Translations under genes and position numbers: made by a program | Assembly: GCA_016711285.1 (NCBI GenBank) | Contig: JADJTG010000002.1 | Location: forward strand, 558,001 to 622,000 | Origin: Sphingobacteriales bacterium | GTDB taxonomy: Bacteria > Bacteroidota > Bacteroidia > Chitinophagales > UBA2359 | DNA length: 64,000 nucleotides | Reading direction: 5' to 3' | The notes under the pieces: generated by a model | Seen by the model: the letters and a program-made list of their open reading frames with translations, nothing else | Told to the model about the DNA's origin: nothing | Database searches by the model: none | Shown here: piece by piece, positions 1-8,508 of the stretch | Layout: each line of letters starts with the position of its first letter | Position numbering within the stretch: position 1 is the stretch's first letter

Positions 1-576
1 GATGTTTTGCCCGAAACCTTTTTGCAGCAGTATGCACTGCCCGCGCCTATGTTGAATACAGATGATATTGTAATTACACCCAACAGTGTGACGCTTTCGT
101 GGGAGCCGGTACAGGGAGTGGATATGTATCATTTGTATATAGACAACGGCACAGAACCCGGACAAATGGTAATGGTGATGGGTACTAACTATACTGTTAA
201 TAATCTGCTACCCAATCAGGTTGTAATGATTACGGTAACTGCCGTAAATATGTCTTTGGGCTGCGAAAGTTTGGGCAGTTCGGTGGCAGTGAATACAGAT
301 GATGCCGTAGGCGTAGAAGCAGCGGTGACATTGCACAGCAGCATCGCTCCCAATCCGGTGAGTGGCGGGTATTTATACTGGTCGCTGGAAAACGCACTTG
401 CAGGCGGCGAAAGCATTTTGCGCATCACCAATACTTTGGGGCAGGTATGCAGTGCAGGCAGCAGCTACGAGCCGCAGGGAACAATAGAGGTGGCACATTT
501 GCCAAAAGGTGTATATTGCCTTGAAATCGTTCAAAATGGCAAAGCAGCAGCCAAGCATATTTTTATAAAAAATTAA
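1..576 (+). CDS. C-terminal end of a T9SS-secreted protein (5' end outside the window)
   Basis: The reading frame is open to the first base, so only the last 191 or so residues are present. The first part resembles a fibronectin type III-like beta-sandwich, with a typical strand around VTLSWEPVQGVDMYHLYID. The last 80 or so residues look like a type A T9SS sorting domain: a PNPVSGG start, then an ITNTLGQ strand, a LPKGVYCLEI strand and a lysine-rich end (FIKN). Proteins with this tail are moved across the outer membrane by the type IX system, the tail being removed on the way. The function of the missing N-terminal part cannot be told. A strong bidirectional terminator follows. Confidence 0.85.
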   Translation, partial: DVLPETFLQQYALPAPMLNTDDIVITPNSVTLSWEPVQGVDMYHLYIDNGTEPGQMVMVMGTNYTVNNLLPNQVVMITVTAVNMSLGCESLGSSVAVNTDDAVGVEAAVTLHSSIAPNPVSGGYLYWSLENALAGGESILRITNTLGQVCSAGSSYEPQGTIEVAHLPKGVYCLEIVQNGKAAAKHIFIKN

Positions 577-602
577 ACAATTTTCGTTTAGTCTTTTTTG
601 CG

Positions 603-640
603 AAAAAGGGAGCAGCATTTTTAGATGTTGCTCCCTTTTT
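603..640. terminator. Bidirectional rho-independent terminator
   Basis: A 15-bp stem with one G-T pair (AAAAAGGGAGCAGCA against TGTTGCTCCCTTTTT) closes an 8-base loop and is flanked by A and T runs on both sides. It lies between two converging genes and can serve both. Confidence 0.85.
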
Positions 641-651
641 TTGTATGAATT

Positions 652-1251
652 TTATTGCAAACTTAAAAATTGATGCAGCCTGACATCATTATCTTTGAGT
701 TGGAGCAGTTTCATGTAATTATCACCGTAATAAATAGCTATCAAATCTTTGCTGATGACCGCAATGCGCCTTAATAAACCCTCCCTTGGTTTTCCTTCAA
801 TGCCGTTGTAAAGTATATATAAATCGAACTCATTTAATGGAGTAAAACGTTGTATCGTCTGTTGCTCTATATTATATTTATAAAGACGAAAAGACAGGTT
901 CGTCGAGCGCATGTCTCCAAAAATTGCTTTTAGAATTATACTATCATTCCATACAAAAGATGTTTCCAGCGTATCTTCTCCAAGACTGAATAAATAATCC
1001 CATTCTTTATTTTTTTTGGTATAACCGATACTTCTGCCGTCGGAGAATTGCAGTTTTTTTATAGCATCGCCCTGCATCGGTGAGAAAACAGGCTGTATGA
1101 AATTGACATTTGTTCTAATAATATCACCATCTACAATGGCTATTTTATCTTTAATTAGTGGTTTTATAGCCTGAACGGTTTGCTGGGCATTGCACTGAAT
1201 ACTCCATAAAAGAAAACCCAACAAAGCAATATAATACACACTATAAAACAT
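652..1251 (-). CDS. Small exported protein, tandem paralogue 3
   Basis: No known family recognised. The ATG at 1251 is preferred over an upstream TTG. It gives a hydrophobic signal peptide ending at CNAQ, followed by a beta-rich domain of about 175 residues. The pattern VWNDSIILKAIF and the ending (DLIAIYYGDN, then a short strand) recur in the two genes upstream, so these three look like divergent tandem copies. The start codon lies only 8 bases past the stop of the preceding gene, which suggests one transcript and coupled translation. Probably periplasmic or surface-exposed; role unknown. Confidence 0.75.
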   Translation of the reverse strand: MFYSVYYIALLGFLLWSIQCNAQQTVQAIKPLIKDKIAIVDGDIIRTNVNFIQPVFSPMQGDAIKKLQFSDGRSIGYTKKNKEWDYLFSLGEDTLETSFVWNDSIILKAIFGDMRSTNLSFRLYKYNIEQQTIQRFTPLNEFDLYILYNGIEGKPREGLLRRIAVISKDLIAIYYGDNYMKLLQLKDNDVRLHQFLSLQ

Positions 1252-1259
1252 AAGCAACT

Positions 1260-1868
1260 CTATAGGTTTTTTACAACAATAGTATTGTTTTTAATTTGTA
1301 TAAGGCGGCGTTTGGTTTGTTCCGCAGTACCATATAACAACACTATCAAATCTTCGTGCAGGGTGCGTATCTTTATCAAGTTTCCTTCGTGCAGGGTGCT
1401 GTTGTCCAATATTATTTTTTCGGCAATGGCTTGCAGACTTTTTTTGGGCGCATTGTAGCGATACACCGAAAGGAGCACATCGCTACGGAGGCTGTCTGTG
1501 AAAGCGGCTGAAAACAAAAGAGAGTCGCTGAGGGTGAAATATACGATATTGGAGTCGCTGGGAGCTATACTGGCACTCAAATAATTTGATGAGGGTACGG
1601 CAAATTTTGACGCATCAGGAAAAGTGAGCAATATTTTATTTTTTTTATTTCTGCTCACCTGTACTATCCGAAGAACAGGTTTTTCATCAAGAAAACCATC
1701 AAAATTCCTTAATTCACCATTAAGCAAATAATTGGCAATACTTTGTTGATTCTCTGTTAGATGTTGAGCAGAAATATTTATCATACTACTACACCACAGC
1801 AGATAAAACGCCACAGATGGAGCGATAATTCGTATTTTTTTAGAAAAAATATCTATTTTATAAATCAT
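1260..1868 (-). CDS. Small exported protein, tandem paralogue 2
   Basis: A 202-residue protein with a basic N-terminus, a hydrophobic segment and a likely signal peptidase site at NISAQ. The mature part is beta-rich and has no motif that I recognise. LSDSLLFSAAF followed by VLLSVYRYN matches the equivalent stretch of the neighbouring 201-residue protein (SIILKAIF, then LSFRLYKYN). The C-terminal strands (LIVLLYG) also match, supporting a shared origin. It overlaps the end of the upstream gene by 11 bases, as expected in an operon. Function unknown. Confidence 0.75.
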   Translation of the reverse strand: MIYKIDIFSKKIRIIAPSVAFYLLWCSSMINISAQHLTENQQSIANYLLNGELRNFDGFLDEKPVLRIVQVSRNKKNKILLTFPDASKFAVPSSNYLSASIAPSDSNIVYFTLSDSLLFSAAFTDSLRSDVLLSVYRYNAPKKSLQAIAEKIILDNSTLHEGNLIKIRTLHEDLIVLLYGTAEQTKRRLIQIKNNTIVVKNL

Positions 1869-2442
1869 ATATATATGCTTTGTTTTTTTTAAAATAAACT
1901 AACCTATAATTATCTATGGGAGATTTTGGTCTTTTTTTGTGCCTCAGCAATAGCATATCACCGCTCAAAATTTGTACGCTTTGAAGTGGACCATCAGGAT
2001 ATGAAAAACCAATATATTCAATTAAAAGCGTGAAATAATTCTTACTTCTACAAGCAACCATTTTATTTTTTAAATTAAGGTTATACGTTTTTCCGTATAG
2101 TATTTTGGTAACAAAACTTAAATTTAAATATAATAAAGTGCTGTCATTCCAAACAACATAAACAACCTCTTCATCGGAACGAGGTAAAGATATAATTGGA
2201 TTGCATGTATCTTTTCCAACTAAAATATCCACATCAGCAAAACGCAATAACTTATTGCCTGTTATGGTATCATTTTTTCGTTCATAATCAACCTCCACAA
2301 ACGGAATAGGTTCTTTTATCCAAACATTATTCAGGCTGTCGAATTTTTCGTTCGGGATAACATAATCTTTCAGTGCTTTCTCCTGTGCTGCAAGAGACAA
2401 AAACAAAGAAAATGATATGAAAATGTAAAAAATATAGTTCAT
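1858..2442 (-). CDS. Small exported protein, tandem paralogue 1
   Basis: A 194-residue protein starting with a clear signal peptide (hydrophobic IFISFSLFLSLAAQ). The mature region has a VWNDSTLLYLNL strand like that of the two downstream genes and ends in short beta strands (YRLVYFKKN, AYIYDL). No catalytic or metal-binding motif is visible and the cysteines are few. Its last 11 bases overlap the start of the next gene, and it follows the 2453-2956 gene by about 10 bases, so all four probably share a transcript. Function unknown. Confidence 0.75.
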   Translation of the reverse strand: MNYIFYIFISFSLFLSLAAQEKALKDYVIPNEKFDSLNNVWIKEPIPFVEVDYERKNDTITGNKLLRFADVDILVGKDTCNPIISLPRSDEEVVYVVWNDSTLLYLNLSFVTKILYGKTYNLNLKNKMVACRSKNYFTLLIEYIGFSYPDGPLQSVQILSGDMLLLRHKKRPKSPIDNYRLVYFKKNKAYIYDL

Positions 2443-2452
2443 TTTGTATCTT

Positions 2453-2956
2453 TTAAAAATCTTTACCTAAAACTTCCTCTCTCATACGTTTGATTTCAGG
2501 CAGACTGACTTCCTCTTGTTTTTTCTTATATTTATCCCATACTACCAAGGTGTTTTTATCTTTAAATTTCGCTGTGAGAAGTATCGAATAAGATTGATGA
2601 TAACGATACCCCTCTTTAGGATAAAACAGATTAAACCAATCTATATCTTCCCAAAACCCATTTTCCTTATTGTTATAAATCCTAGTATAGTAAACATGTA
2701 TCCCTTCGTCATATATATAAGCAATAGTATCTTTATCTTCCATAAACCAATCTAATAATCTTCCATTTCGGTTGTTTTTAAAAAGGGTATCTATTGGAAT
2801 ATCTTCTTCCATCAAAGTAAGATAAGTTCCATCTTTTAACTCCAAAGTATATACACCTCCTAATTTTTTGTCGGAGGCAGTTTGTGCGCTTGCCACCAAT
2901 GACAGCCAATAAACACACAGCAAAATGATACAGAAATATTTTTTATGGTTTTTCAT
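2453..2956 (-). CDS. Hypothetical exported protein
   Basis: A 167-residue protein from the ATG at 2956. A start 30 bases further upstream would overlap the previous gene, whereas the chosen start sits one base after that gene's TGA. It has a signal peptide (FCIILLCVYWLSLVASAQ) and an acidic, aromatic-rich mature domain with a YTLELKDGTYL strand. The C-terminal tail is charged and probably helical (LPEIKRMREEVLGKDF). It is not obviously related to the three downstream paralogues but belongs to the same operon. Function unknown. Confidence 0.7.
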   Translation of the reverse strand: MKNHKKYFCIILLCVYWLSLVASAQTASDKKLGGVYTLELKDGTYLTLMEEDIPIDTLFKNNRNGRLLDWFMEDKDTIAYIYDEGIHVYYTRIYNNKENGFWEDIDWFNLFYPKEGYRYHQSYSILLTAKFKDKNTLVVWDKYKKKQEEVSLPEIKRMREEVLGKDF

Positions 2957-2957
2957 A

Positions 2958-3078
2958 TCATTTGTTTTTATTTCTGAATTTTTCAAGATTAACTCTGTTT
3001 ATTTCCAGTATTTGCTTCCTAAATTCTTTTTCTTTGGGGTGCTTTTCTGCCCAAATCCTTTCTTCTTCTTCTAAATTA
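2958..3078 (-). pseudogene. 3' remnant of a gene cut by the IS630-type element
   Basis: Forty codons of a lysine/glutamate-rich C-terminus (EEEERIWAEKHPKEKEF through FRNKNK, then TGA) run directly into the end of the insertion sequence at 3079. The frame continues a little into the element, but the first 22 codons there are IS sequence. The stop lies one base before the next start codon, so this was the first surviving gene of the small-protein operon. The matching 5' part is not found on the other side of the element, which means the right flank has also been rearranged. Confidence 0.65.
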
Positions 3079-4206
3079 TTCCCTTTCGGGAGATAGATAT
3101 TAATTTTTATTGATAAGGTCATCAATATGTTGTAAAATATTGACAATTTGAGTTTTAGTAAATATTTTTTGTTTAGTTAGTTCATTGATATGCTGTTCAA
3201 ATTTTTGTAAAGAGTCTTTACAATCAGCGTTGTGCGTCACATTTAACCTTATCAAGTGTATGGCATACTCTACCAAATTAAGTTTTGGAGAGTAAGGAGC
3301 TAGGTATCTAAAATCTATTTCAAGATTTAATTGAGCCGTCAATTCTTGATAAATTGTTTTCATTTTCTGCTTATGTGTGCGGTTATTATCCAAATAAACA
3401 ACTACTTTTTTAATCCCTTTATTTTGATAAATAAGTGATAAATCGGCAAAATATTGAGCTACTTGGTTGGCTTGGAACAGACAATCCGCATCAAAAAGGT
3501 CAATGGCTAAGAATCCGTTTAGTCTTGAACGTTTTTTTCATTGGTAACCACCAAAGGGCGCGTGTTTTTCTCTGCCCAGCCGTAATAGGAAGTGGGTCTT
3601 TCACTTATCGAAAACTCGTCGTATATCAAAACGGCGGTGGTATCATCAGCTACCAAAAGTTGCTCTTTTAAGTCTGTAACAAAGGCTTTTTGTTTGTCTT
3701 TATCGGCATTGCCATAATCAAAATGGGCTTTCTGGTGGCTCAGATTTAAGCGTTCTAATAAGTCATAAATGCCTGATTTATAAACTACTCCATAGGTGGC
3801 TTTCAGGTAGGCTTTCATCTCGTTGCCTGTCCAAATATTTCCCTTTAAACCTACCTCCGAGGGACGTTTATTTAAAACAACTTCCTTAAAATCAGACATT
3901 TGAAGCTCGCTTAGTTGGCTGGGTTGTTTTCGCTCAACCCGCTTGCATAATTGCTCAAAGCCGCCCATAATATACTCATTGATATATTTACGCACACTTT
4001 GCCAATGTACATTCAATTCCAAAGGGATTTCTTTAAATTCTTTCCCTTGATTATACAGAAAAACGCAACGCAATTTCCTGCGTATGTATTCTATTTGATG
4101 ACGATGATAATACTTCTGGTATTCTTTCTCGTCAAATCCTCTTTGATCAAATTTTGTTCTACTATAGCCCATAACACAAAGTTATAAAATATTAACCAAA
4201 TGGGAA
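3079..4206 (-). mobile_element. IS630-family insertion sequence, copy 1 (1128 bp)
   Basis: The ends are TTCCC...GGGAA, each bordered by TA (3077-3078 and 4207-4208), the target duplication typical of IS630/Tc1-mariner elements. The boundaries were set by comparison with a near-identical copy at 19600-20744: the two sequences agree up to these points and then diverge. The element carries a transposase in two overlapping frames. Compared with copy 2 it lacks an 18-bp segment in the second frame, which looks like a collapse between two short CAAGTAGC repeats and keeps the frame. Confidence 0.9.
3100..4172 (-). CDS. IS630-type transposase made by -1 programmed frameshift
   Basis: The first frame (4172-3519, 217 codons) has an N-terminal helix-turn-helix region and the first catalytic aspartate in VLIYDEFSIS. 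It stops shortly after the slippery heptamer A-AAA-AAC (3528-3534). A -1 shift there joins it to the second frame, which is open from the heptamer to the stop at 3100 and carries the second aspartate (VVVYLDNNRTH) and the catalytic glutamate (LNLVEYAI). The joined DDE protein is about 357 residues, a normal length for IS630 transposases. With no visible lesion, this copy is probably functional. Confidence 0.85.
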
Positions 4207-4383
4207 TAAAAAAATGAAAACAACGAGGGGCAAAGCATACAACGGTCCTGTTGGCTAAACGCCGCCACGATAAACGATGAAAAAAGGAAAAACGCCATAC
4301 AACAATGTGTAAATATTTACAGCAATCTTTAAGTGTCGTTTGTAGTACGACACACCTCACAAACAACAATTAAACAAAAGAAT

Positions 4384-4905
4384 ATGCAAGATTTTAAAAT
4401 AAACGAAAATGGACAATTAGAAGTTTTTGCTTCGCCAACTTCTTCTCACACCGACTTTGACTTTTACATAGGCAAATGGAATATTCATAACAAAAAACTT
4501 AAGGAACGACTAAACAACTGTGACGAGTGGATAGAGTTTAACTCAACTGACGACACTACTCATTTGTTAAAAGGTTTTGCTAATATGAATAAATTTTCAG
4601 CTACTTTTGACGGAGAACCATTTGAAGGAATTGCAATCAGACTTTTTAATCCACAGACAAAACTATGGAGCATTTATTGGGCAGACAGCAACGCAGTTTC
4701 CTTCGACCCACCAATGGTTGGCTCATTTGACGGAAATATCGGAAAGCTATATTGCAAAGACACATTCAAAGGACAGGACATAATTGTATTATTTCATTGG
4801 GACAAAACCGACATTGACAATCCAGTTTGGAGCCAAGCATTTTCAACAGACAATGGAAAAACGTGGGAATGGAATTGGTATATGTATGCAAGCAGAATAA
4901 AATGA
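4384..4905 (+). CDS. DUF1579-like small cytoplasmic protein
   Basis: A 173-residue protein without a signal peptide. The start at 4384 follows an AAAGAAT stretch and fits the conserved beginning; the frame extends a further 51 bases upstream without similarity. The core DFDFYIGKWNIHN, the strand around GIAIRLFNP, and the WSIYWAD and aromatic-rich WEWNWYMY segments are typical of DUF1579-type beta-barrel (lipocalin-like) proteins common in Flavobacteria-type genomes. The last four bases overlap the next start (ATGA), so it is translationally coupled to the NIPSNAP gene. No enzyme activity can be assigned. Confidence 0.7.
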   Translation: MQDFKINENGQLEVFASPTSSHTDFDFYIGKWNIHNKKLKERLNNCDEWIEFNSTDDTTHLLKGFANMNKFSATFDGEPFEGIAIRLFNPQTKLWSIYWADSNAVSFDPPMVGSFDGNIGKLYCKDTFKGQDIIVLFHWDKTDIDNPVWSQAFSTDNGKTWEWNWYMYASRIK

Positions 4906-5243
4906 TAACAGAAATAAGAATTTACAAACTCAAAGAAAATTCGTCAGCGAATTTTATTAAAGTATTTACAGAACAATCTTTGCCAATGATGAAACGTTGG
5001 AAAATTGATGTTGTTGACTATGGTTTTTCACTTATTGACAAAGAAAGTTTTTATTTAATTCGCAATTACGAAAGCGTAGCTCAACGTAAAGAAAGCCAAG
5101 ACGCATTTTATGGAAGTGATGAATGGATGAACGGGCCTGAAAAAGAGATAATGAATTGCATTGATACTTACAACACAGTTGTAACAGACAACGCAACATT
5201 CTTAACGAAATTGAATGACGAAAAAAGAACAACGAAAGGCTAA
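4902..5243 (+). CDS. NIPSNAP-family protein
   Basis: A 113-residue protein starting at MITEIRIYKLK, an opening typical of the NIPSNAP alpha/beta ferredoxin-like fold. The centre contains the usual RNYES strand and a YGSDEWMNGP segment resembling the conserved helix before the final strand. NIPSNAP proteins are small dimeric proteins of uncertain role. The start codon overlaps the stop of the DUF1579-like gene by four bases. Base composition is AT-rich like the rest of this island and differs from the flanking housekeeping genes, suggesting acquisition from another genome. Confidence 0.75.
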   Translation: MITEIRIYKLKENSSANFIKVFTEQSLPMMKRWKIDVVDYGFSLIDKESFYLIRNYESVAQRKESQDAFYGSDEWMNGPEKEIMNCIDTYNTVVTDNATFLTKLNDEKRTTKG

Positions 5244-5441
5244 CACATCGGTTTGGTAAAAATGGGGCAGAATTGCAAGCCTCAACTTTTGGAATTAGCG
5301 TTGCTGAATCTTCGATTTCTATTGAATATTGTCGTAAATTTGAACATTCGTATTTCAAATTTCTCGCTCCTAACTCCCCCAAATGTTATTTGCTATGCTG
5401 CTGAACGACACAACCAAATTAATATCAAGCACTTTTAGAAC

Positions 5442-5748
5442 AACTTTGGGGACTTTCTATCCAACGACACTTCATTAGTTGGAGGAATAATTTTACTAAT
5501 TGGTGTTTTGATAATTATTGCATTGCTTACTAAATATTCAAAAGTAAAAATTCCTATTGGTTGGTGTTAGTTGTAATCCACCCAATTGGAGCGACAATTG
5601 GAAATTATATTTCACAAAACCGACGGGTCTAAATTTTGGTAATACTTGGACAAGTATTGTGCTTATAATTCTTTTTGCAATTATTTTTTTCAGTCATAAA
5701 ATATTTCCAAAACTTGAAAAACAAAAATTAATATGGAAAAGTGGATAG
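5442..5748 (+). pseudogene. Decayed COG4705-like membrane protein
   Basis: Three frames must be joined to follow the protein. First comes FGDFLS followed by a hydrophobic span (GGIILLIGVLIIIALLTKY). Then, in another frame, WLVLVVIHPIGATIGNYISQ, and in a third KPTGLNFGNTWTSIVLIILF to the stop. The order and motifs (FGD, a PIGAT-GNY segment, then G-G-T-TS) resemble the C-terminal half of COG4705-type integral membrane proteins. No start is present and at least two frameshifts separate the pieces, so this is a remnant. The family assignment is from memory of the motif order and is moderate only. Confidence 0.5.
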
Positions 5749-6031
5749 TTTACGCAATAATTTCTATGCTTTTCGCAGGAATAACTTCGGTAGTTGCAAA
5801 GTTTGGTATGAAAGATTTAAGTAGCGACACTGCACTTGCAATTAGGACATCAATTGTATTTTTAATTGTCATAGCAAATGCCTTTTTATTTAGAAATGCC
5901 TCCGCAGAGTTGCAACAAGCACCAGCAAAAAATCTATCATTCATTTTGTAAAAAAAGAGCCAATGACAGTGAAAGTATTGACAGGTGCAGGTTTTATATT
6001 AACAGGAATGATAATACTAATTTGGAAATGA
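5733..6031 (+). pseudogene. EamA/DMT-type transporter with internal deletion
   Basis: The first 70 or so codons (MEKWIVYAIISMLFAGITSV, then KFGMKDLSSDTA and one further membrane span) match the start of single-unit EamA transporters of about 140 residues. The frame then hits a stop at 5949-5951. Directly there, in the -1 frame, the typical C-terminal end appears (FVKKEPMTVKVLTGAGF, then a final membrane span ending in LIWK and TGA). About 45 residues between these parts are missing. The gene therefore carries an internal deletion plus a frame change and should be non-functional. Confidence 0.65.
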
Positions 6032-6209
6032 CAGCATAAAGCCCAGCCCTAACTTTTATGTTTTGTATCATACGGGCTGACGTGCCAACAACTTCACAGA
6101 GTAGTTTTTAATTGGATTTTGATAATAATATCGGCTCTGGTGCTTCAATTTTAAGCCCGAACTCAAAAGCCTGAAACCATTAACAACAACTGTAAAAAAA
6201 AATACCGCC

Positions 6210-8369
6210 TTATATTTCTTTCATCGTTAAATAAATGCGCTTGCGGGCTATATCTACTTCCAACACTTTTACTTGCACATTTTGCCCCACTTTTACTACT
6301 TCTTTGGGGTCTTTGATAAAACGGTTGCTCATTTGGCTGATATGTACCATACCGTCCTGATGCACACCTACATCTACAAAAGCCCCAAAATTGGTGACAT
6401 TCGTAACTATACCGTTCAGCACCAAACCGCTGTATAAATCTTCGATGCTGTTGAGGTCGCTGCGGAATGAAGGTGCTTCAAAAGCACCGCGCGGGTCGCG
6501 CCCGGGTTTTGCCAACTCGTTCATAATATCCTGCAAAGTGGGCAGCCCTACTTCCGCATTCACATAGCGTTTGATGTCGATGCGTTTGCGCATATCGGCG
6601 TTTTTTATCAAGTCCTGCACCGAACAGGCGGCATCTTTCGCCATTTTTTCTACCAAGATGTAGCGTTCGGGGTGCACTGCACTGGCATCTAAGGGGTTGG
6701 CTGCCTGACGAATCCGCAAAAATCCCGCCGCCTGCTCAAATGCCTTTTCGCCCAAACGTGGCACTTTTTTCAATTCGCTGCGACTTTTGAATGCACCCAC
6801 CTGCTCGCGGTAGGTGACAATATTTTGTGCCAACTGAGGTCCCAATCCCGACACATACATCAATAATTGTTTGCTCGCCGTATTTACTTCTACGCCCACC
6901 GCATTCACACAACTCATCACGGTATCGTCAAGGCTTTGTTTGAGGGCATTTTGTTCCACATCGTGCTGATATTGCCCCACTCCGATAGATTTCGGGTCTA
7001 TTTTTACAATTTCTGCCAAAGGATCCATCAAACGCCTGCCGATAGAAACTGCTCCGCGCACCGTCAAATCCAAATTCGGAAATTCCTCCCGCGCCACCTC
7101 CGATGCCGAATAAATAGAAGCTCCACTTTCGTTTACCATCACTACGGGCGGTATTTCGGGTATATCTATGCTTTTCAAAAATGCAGCCGTTTCTTTGCCG
7201 GCAGTGCCGTTGCCCACTGCTATGGCTTCTATTTCGTATTTCTTGCACCAATGATGCAGCGATAATACGGCATCGCGTTTTTTGTGGCTGTCTTCGCTGA
7301 AAGGATAGATAGCACTGTTTTCTAATAAAGTACCCTGCTCGTTGAGTATCGCCACTTTGCAGCCGGTACGAAACCCCGGGTCAATGGCGAGTACGCGCTT
7401 TTCGCCCAAAGGAGATGCCAATAAAATATGGCGCAGATTTTCGGCAAATACGGCGATGGCTTCGCGGTCGGCACGGGCTTTGGTTTCGTTGCGTATTTCG
7501 GTTTCCAAAGAGGGCTGCAACAGGCGTTTGTAGCTGTCGCTGATGGCTGATTGCACTTGTTTGGAGGCGGCATTTGCGCCTTTGAGGTGTTTTTTAGCTA
7601 TCAAAAAAAGTGCTTCTTCCTCTTCCGGTTCTATAGACAAGCGCAAAAAATCTTCGTTAGTGCCGCGCAGTATCGCCAGCATGCGGTGCGATGGTATGCG
7701 TTTGATGGGTTCTTTCCAGTCAAAATAATCTTTGTAGGTGAGTGCCTGCTCCTCTTTTAGCGGCGCAATACGCGAAGCAATTACACCTTTTTCAAAAAAT
7801 AATTTGCGCAATACGGCGCGGGTGTCGGCATCTTCATTTATCCATTCGGCGATAATGTCGCGTGCGCCGGCGAGGGCTTCTTCGGTGTCGGCAACGCCTT
7901 TTTCGGCAGATACAAAAGCGGCAGCACTTGTTGTTATATCTATATTTTTTTGCTCATACAGCAGTTGTGCCAGCGGTTCCAAACCTTTTTCGCGGGCGAT
8001 GGAAGCGCGGGTGCGGCGTTTGGGTTTGTAGGGCAGGTAGAGGTCTTCGAGTACACTTAGAGTGGTAGCTTGTTCGAGGGCGGTTTGCAATTCGGGCGTG
8101 AGTTTGCCTTGTGCGGCGATGCTCTCCAAAATGAAAGCGCGGCGTTTTTCGAGGGCTTCGAGTTCGTGGAGGCGGTCACGGATTTGTGTAATTTGTACCT
8201 CATCTAAGCTGCCGCTTTGTTCTTTGCGATAGCGGGCAATAAAAGGAACAGTAGCACCTTCGTTCAGCAGACGACACACGGCACTTACCTGTGCAGGGCG
8301 CAAGGAGAGTTCACGGGCAATTTGTTGTTCAAAGGCGGTTTGTAAAGGATTTTCGGCGGCGTTTGTCAT
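6210..8369 (-). CDS. tex: Tex-family RNA-binding transcription accessory protein
   Basis: From the ATG at 8369 the protein has 720 residues. An open stretch upstream shows no Tex similarity and contains the likely promoter. It has the classic Tex order: a helical N-terminal region with FIARYRKEQSGSLDE, a YqgF/RNase H-like domain (RVLAIDPGFRTGCKVA), a helix-hairpin-helix region (ASKQLLMYVSGLGPQLAQNI) and a C-terminal S1 RNA-binding domain (GIVTNVTNFGAFVDVGVHQD). Tex proteins bind nucleic acid and are linked to transcription and RNA quality control in the cytoplasm. Length and motifs are normal. It is transcribed away from the DUF1304 gene. Confidence 0.93.
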   Translation of the reverse strand: MTNAAENPLQTAFEQQIARELSLRPAQVSAVCRLLNEGATVPFIARYRKEQSGSLDEVQITQIRDRLHELEALEKRRAFILESIAAQGKLTPELQTALEQATTLSVLEDLYLPYKPKRRTRASIAREKGLEPLAQLLYEQKNIDITTSAAAFVSAEKGVADTEEALAGARDIIAEWINEDADTRAVLRKLFFEKGVIASRIAPLKEEQALTYKDYFDWKEPIKRIPSHRMLAILRGTNEDFLRLSIEPEEEEALFLIAKKHLKGANAASKQVQSAISDSYKRLLQPSLETEIRNETKARADREAIAVFAENLRHILLASPLGEKRVLAIDPGFRTGCKVAILNEQGTLLENSAIYPFSEDSHKKRDAVLSLHHWCKKYEIEAIAVGNGTAGKETAAFLKSIDIPEIPPVVMVNESGASIYSASEVAREEFPNLDLTVRGAVSIGRRLMDPLAEIVKIDPKSIGVGQYQHDVEQNALKQSLDDTVMSCVNAVGVEVNTASKQLLMYVSGLGPQLAQNIVTYREQVGAFKSRSELKKVPRLGEKAFEQAAGFLRIRQAANPLDASAVHPERYILVEKMAKDAACSVQDLIKNADMRKRIDIKRYVNAEVGLPTLQDIMNELAKPGRDPRGAFEAPSFRSDLNSIEDLYSGLVLNGIVTNVTNFGAFVDVGVHQDGMVHISQMSNRFIKDPKEVVKVGQNVQVKVLEVDIARKRIYLTMKEI

Positions 8370-8410
8370 TTTTTTCTTTAAAAAATAAAAAAGGTAACAA
8401 AAATGAGGCG

Positions 8411-8444
8411 CAAAGATAGAAGGATTTTCAATAAATGCCCCAAA
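8411..8444 (-). promoter_or_regulatory. Putative Bacteroidota promoter for tex
   Basis: On the minus strand TATCTTTG (8418-8411) matches the TAnnTTTG -7 box, and a TTTG lies 22 bases upstream (8444-8441). The start codon is 42 bases downstream. Confidence 0.5.
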
Positions 8445-8508
8445 ACGACATAATTTAAAAATCAGCACATAAGCAAGTACATCAAAACATCTTTGACAAA
8501 AAACTAAA

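Noticed and set aside
4091..4369. 92-residue minus-strand frame spanning the IS end as the missing 5' half of the truncated gene
   Set aside because: The translation outside the IS has no signal peptide or similarity to the small exported proteins and does not join the 3' remnant in a sensible way.
5253..5438. 61-residue plus-strand frame after the NIPSNAP gene
   Set aside because: No similarity, unusual composition, and it lies in a non-coding stretch with a partial dyad.
6031..6110. attC-like site around AGCCCAGCCCTAAC...ACGGGCTGACG
   Set aside because: A short dyad exists, but the standard attC core boxes and a matching second half are not clear, and no integrase is in the window.
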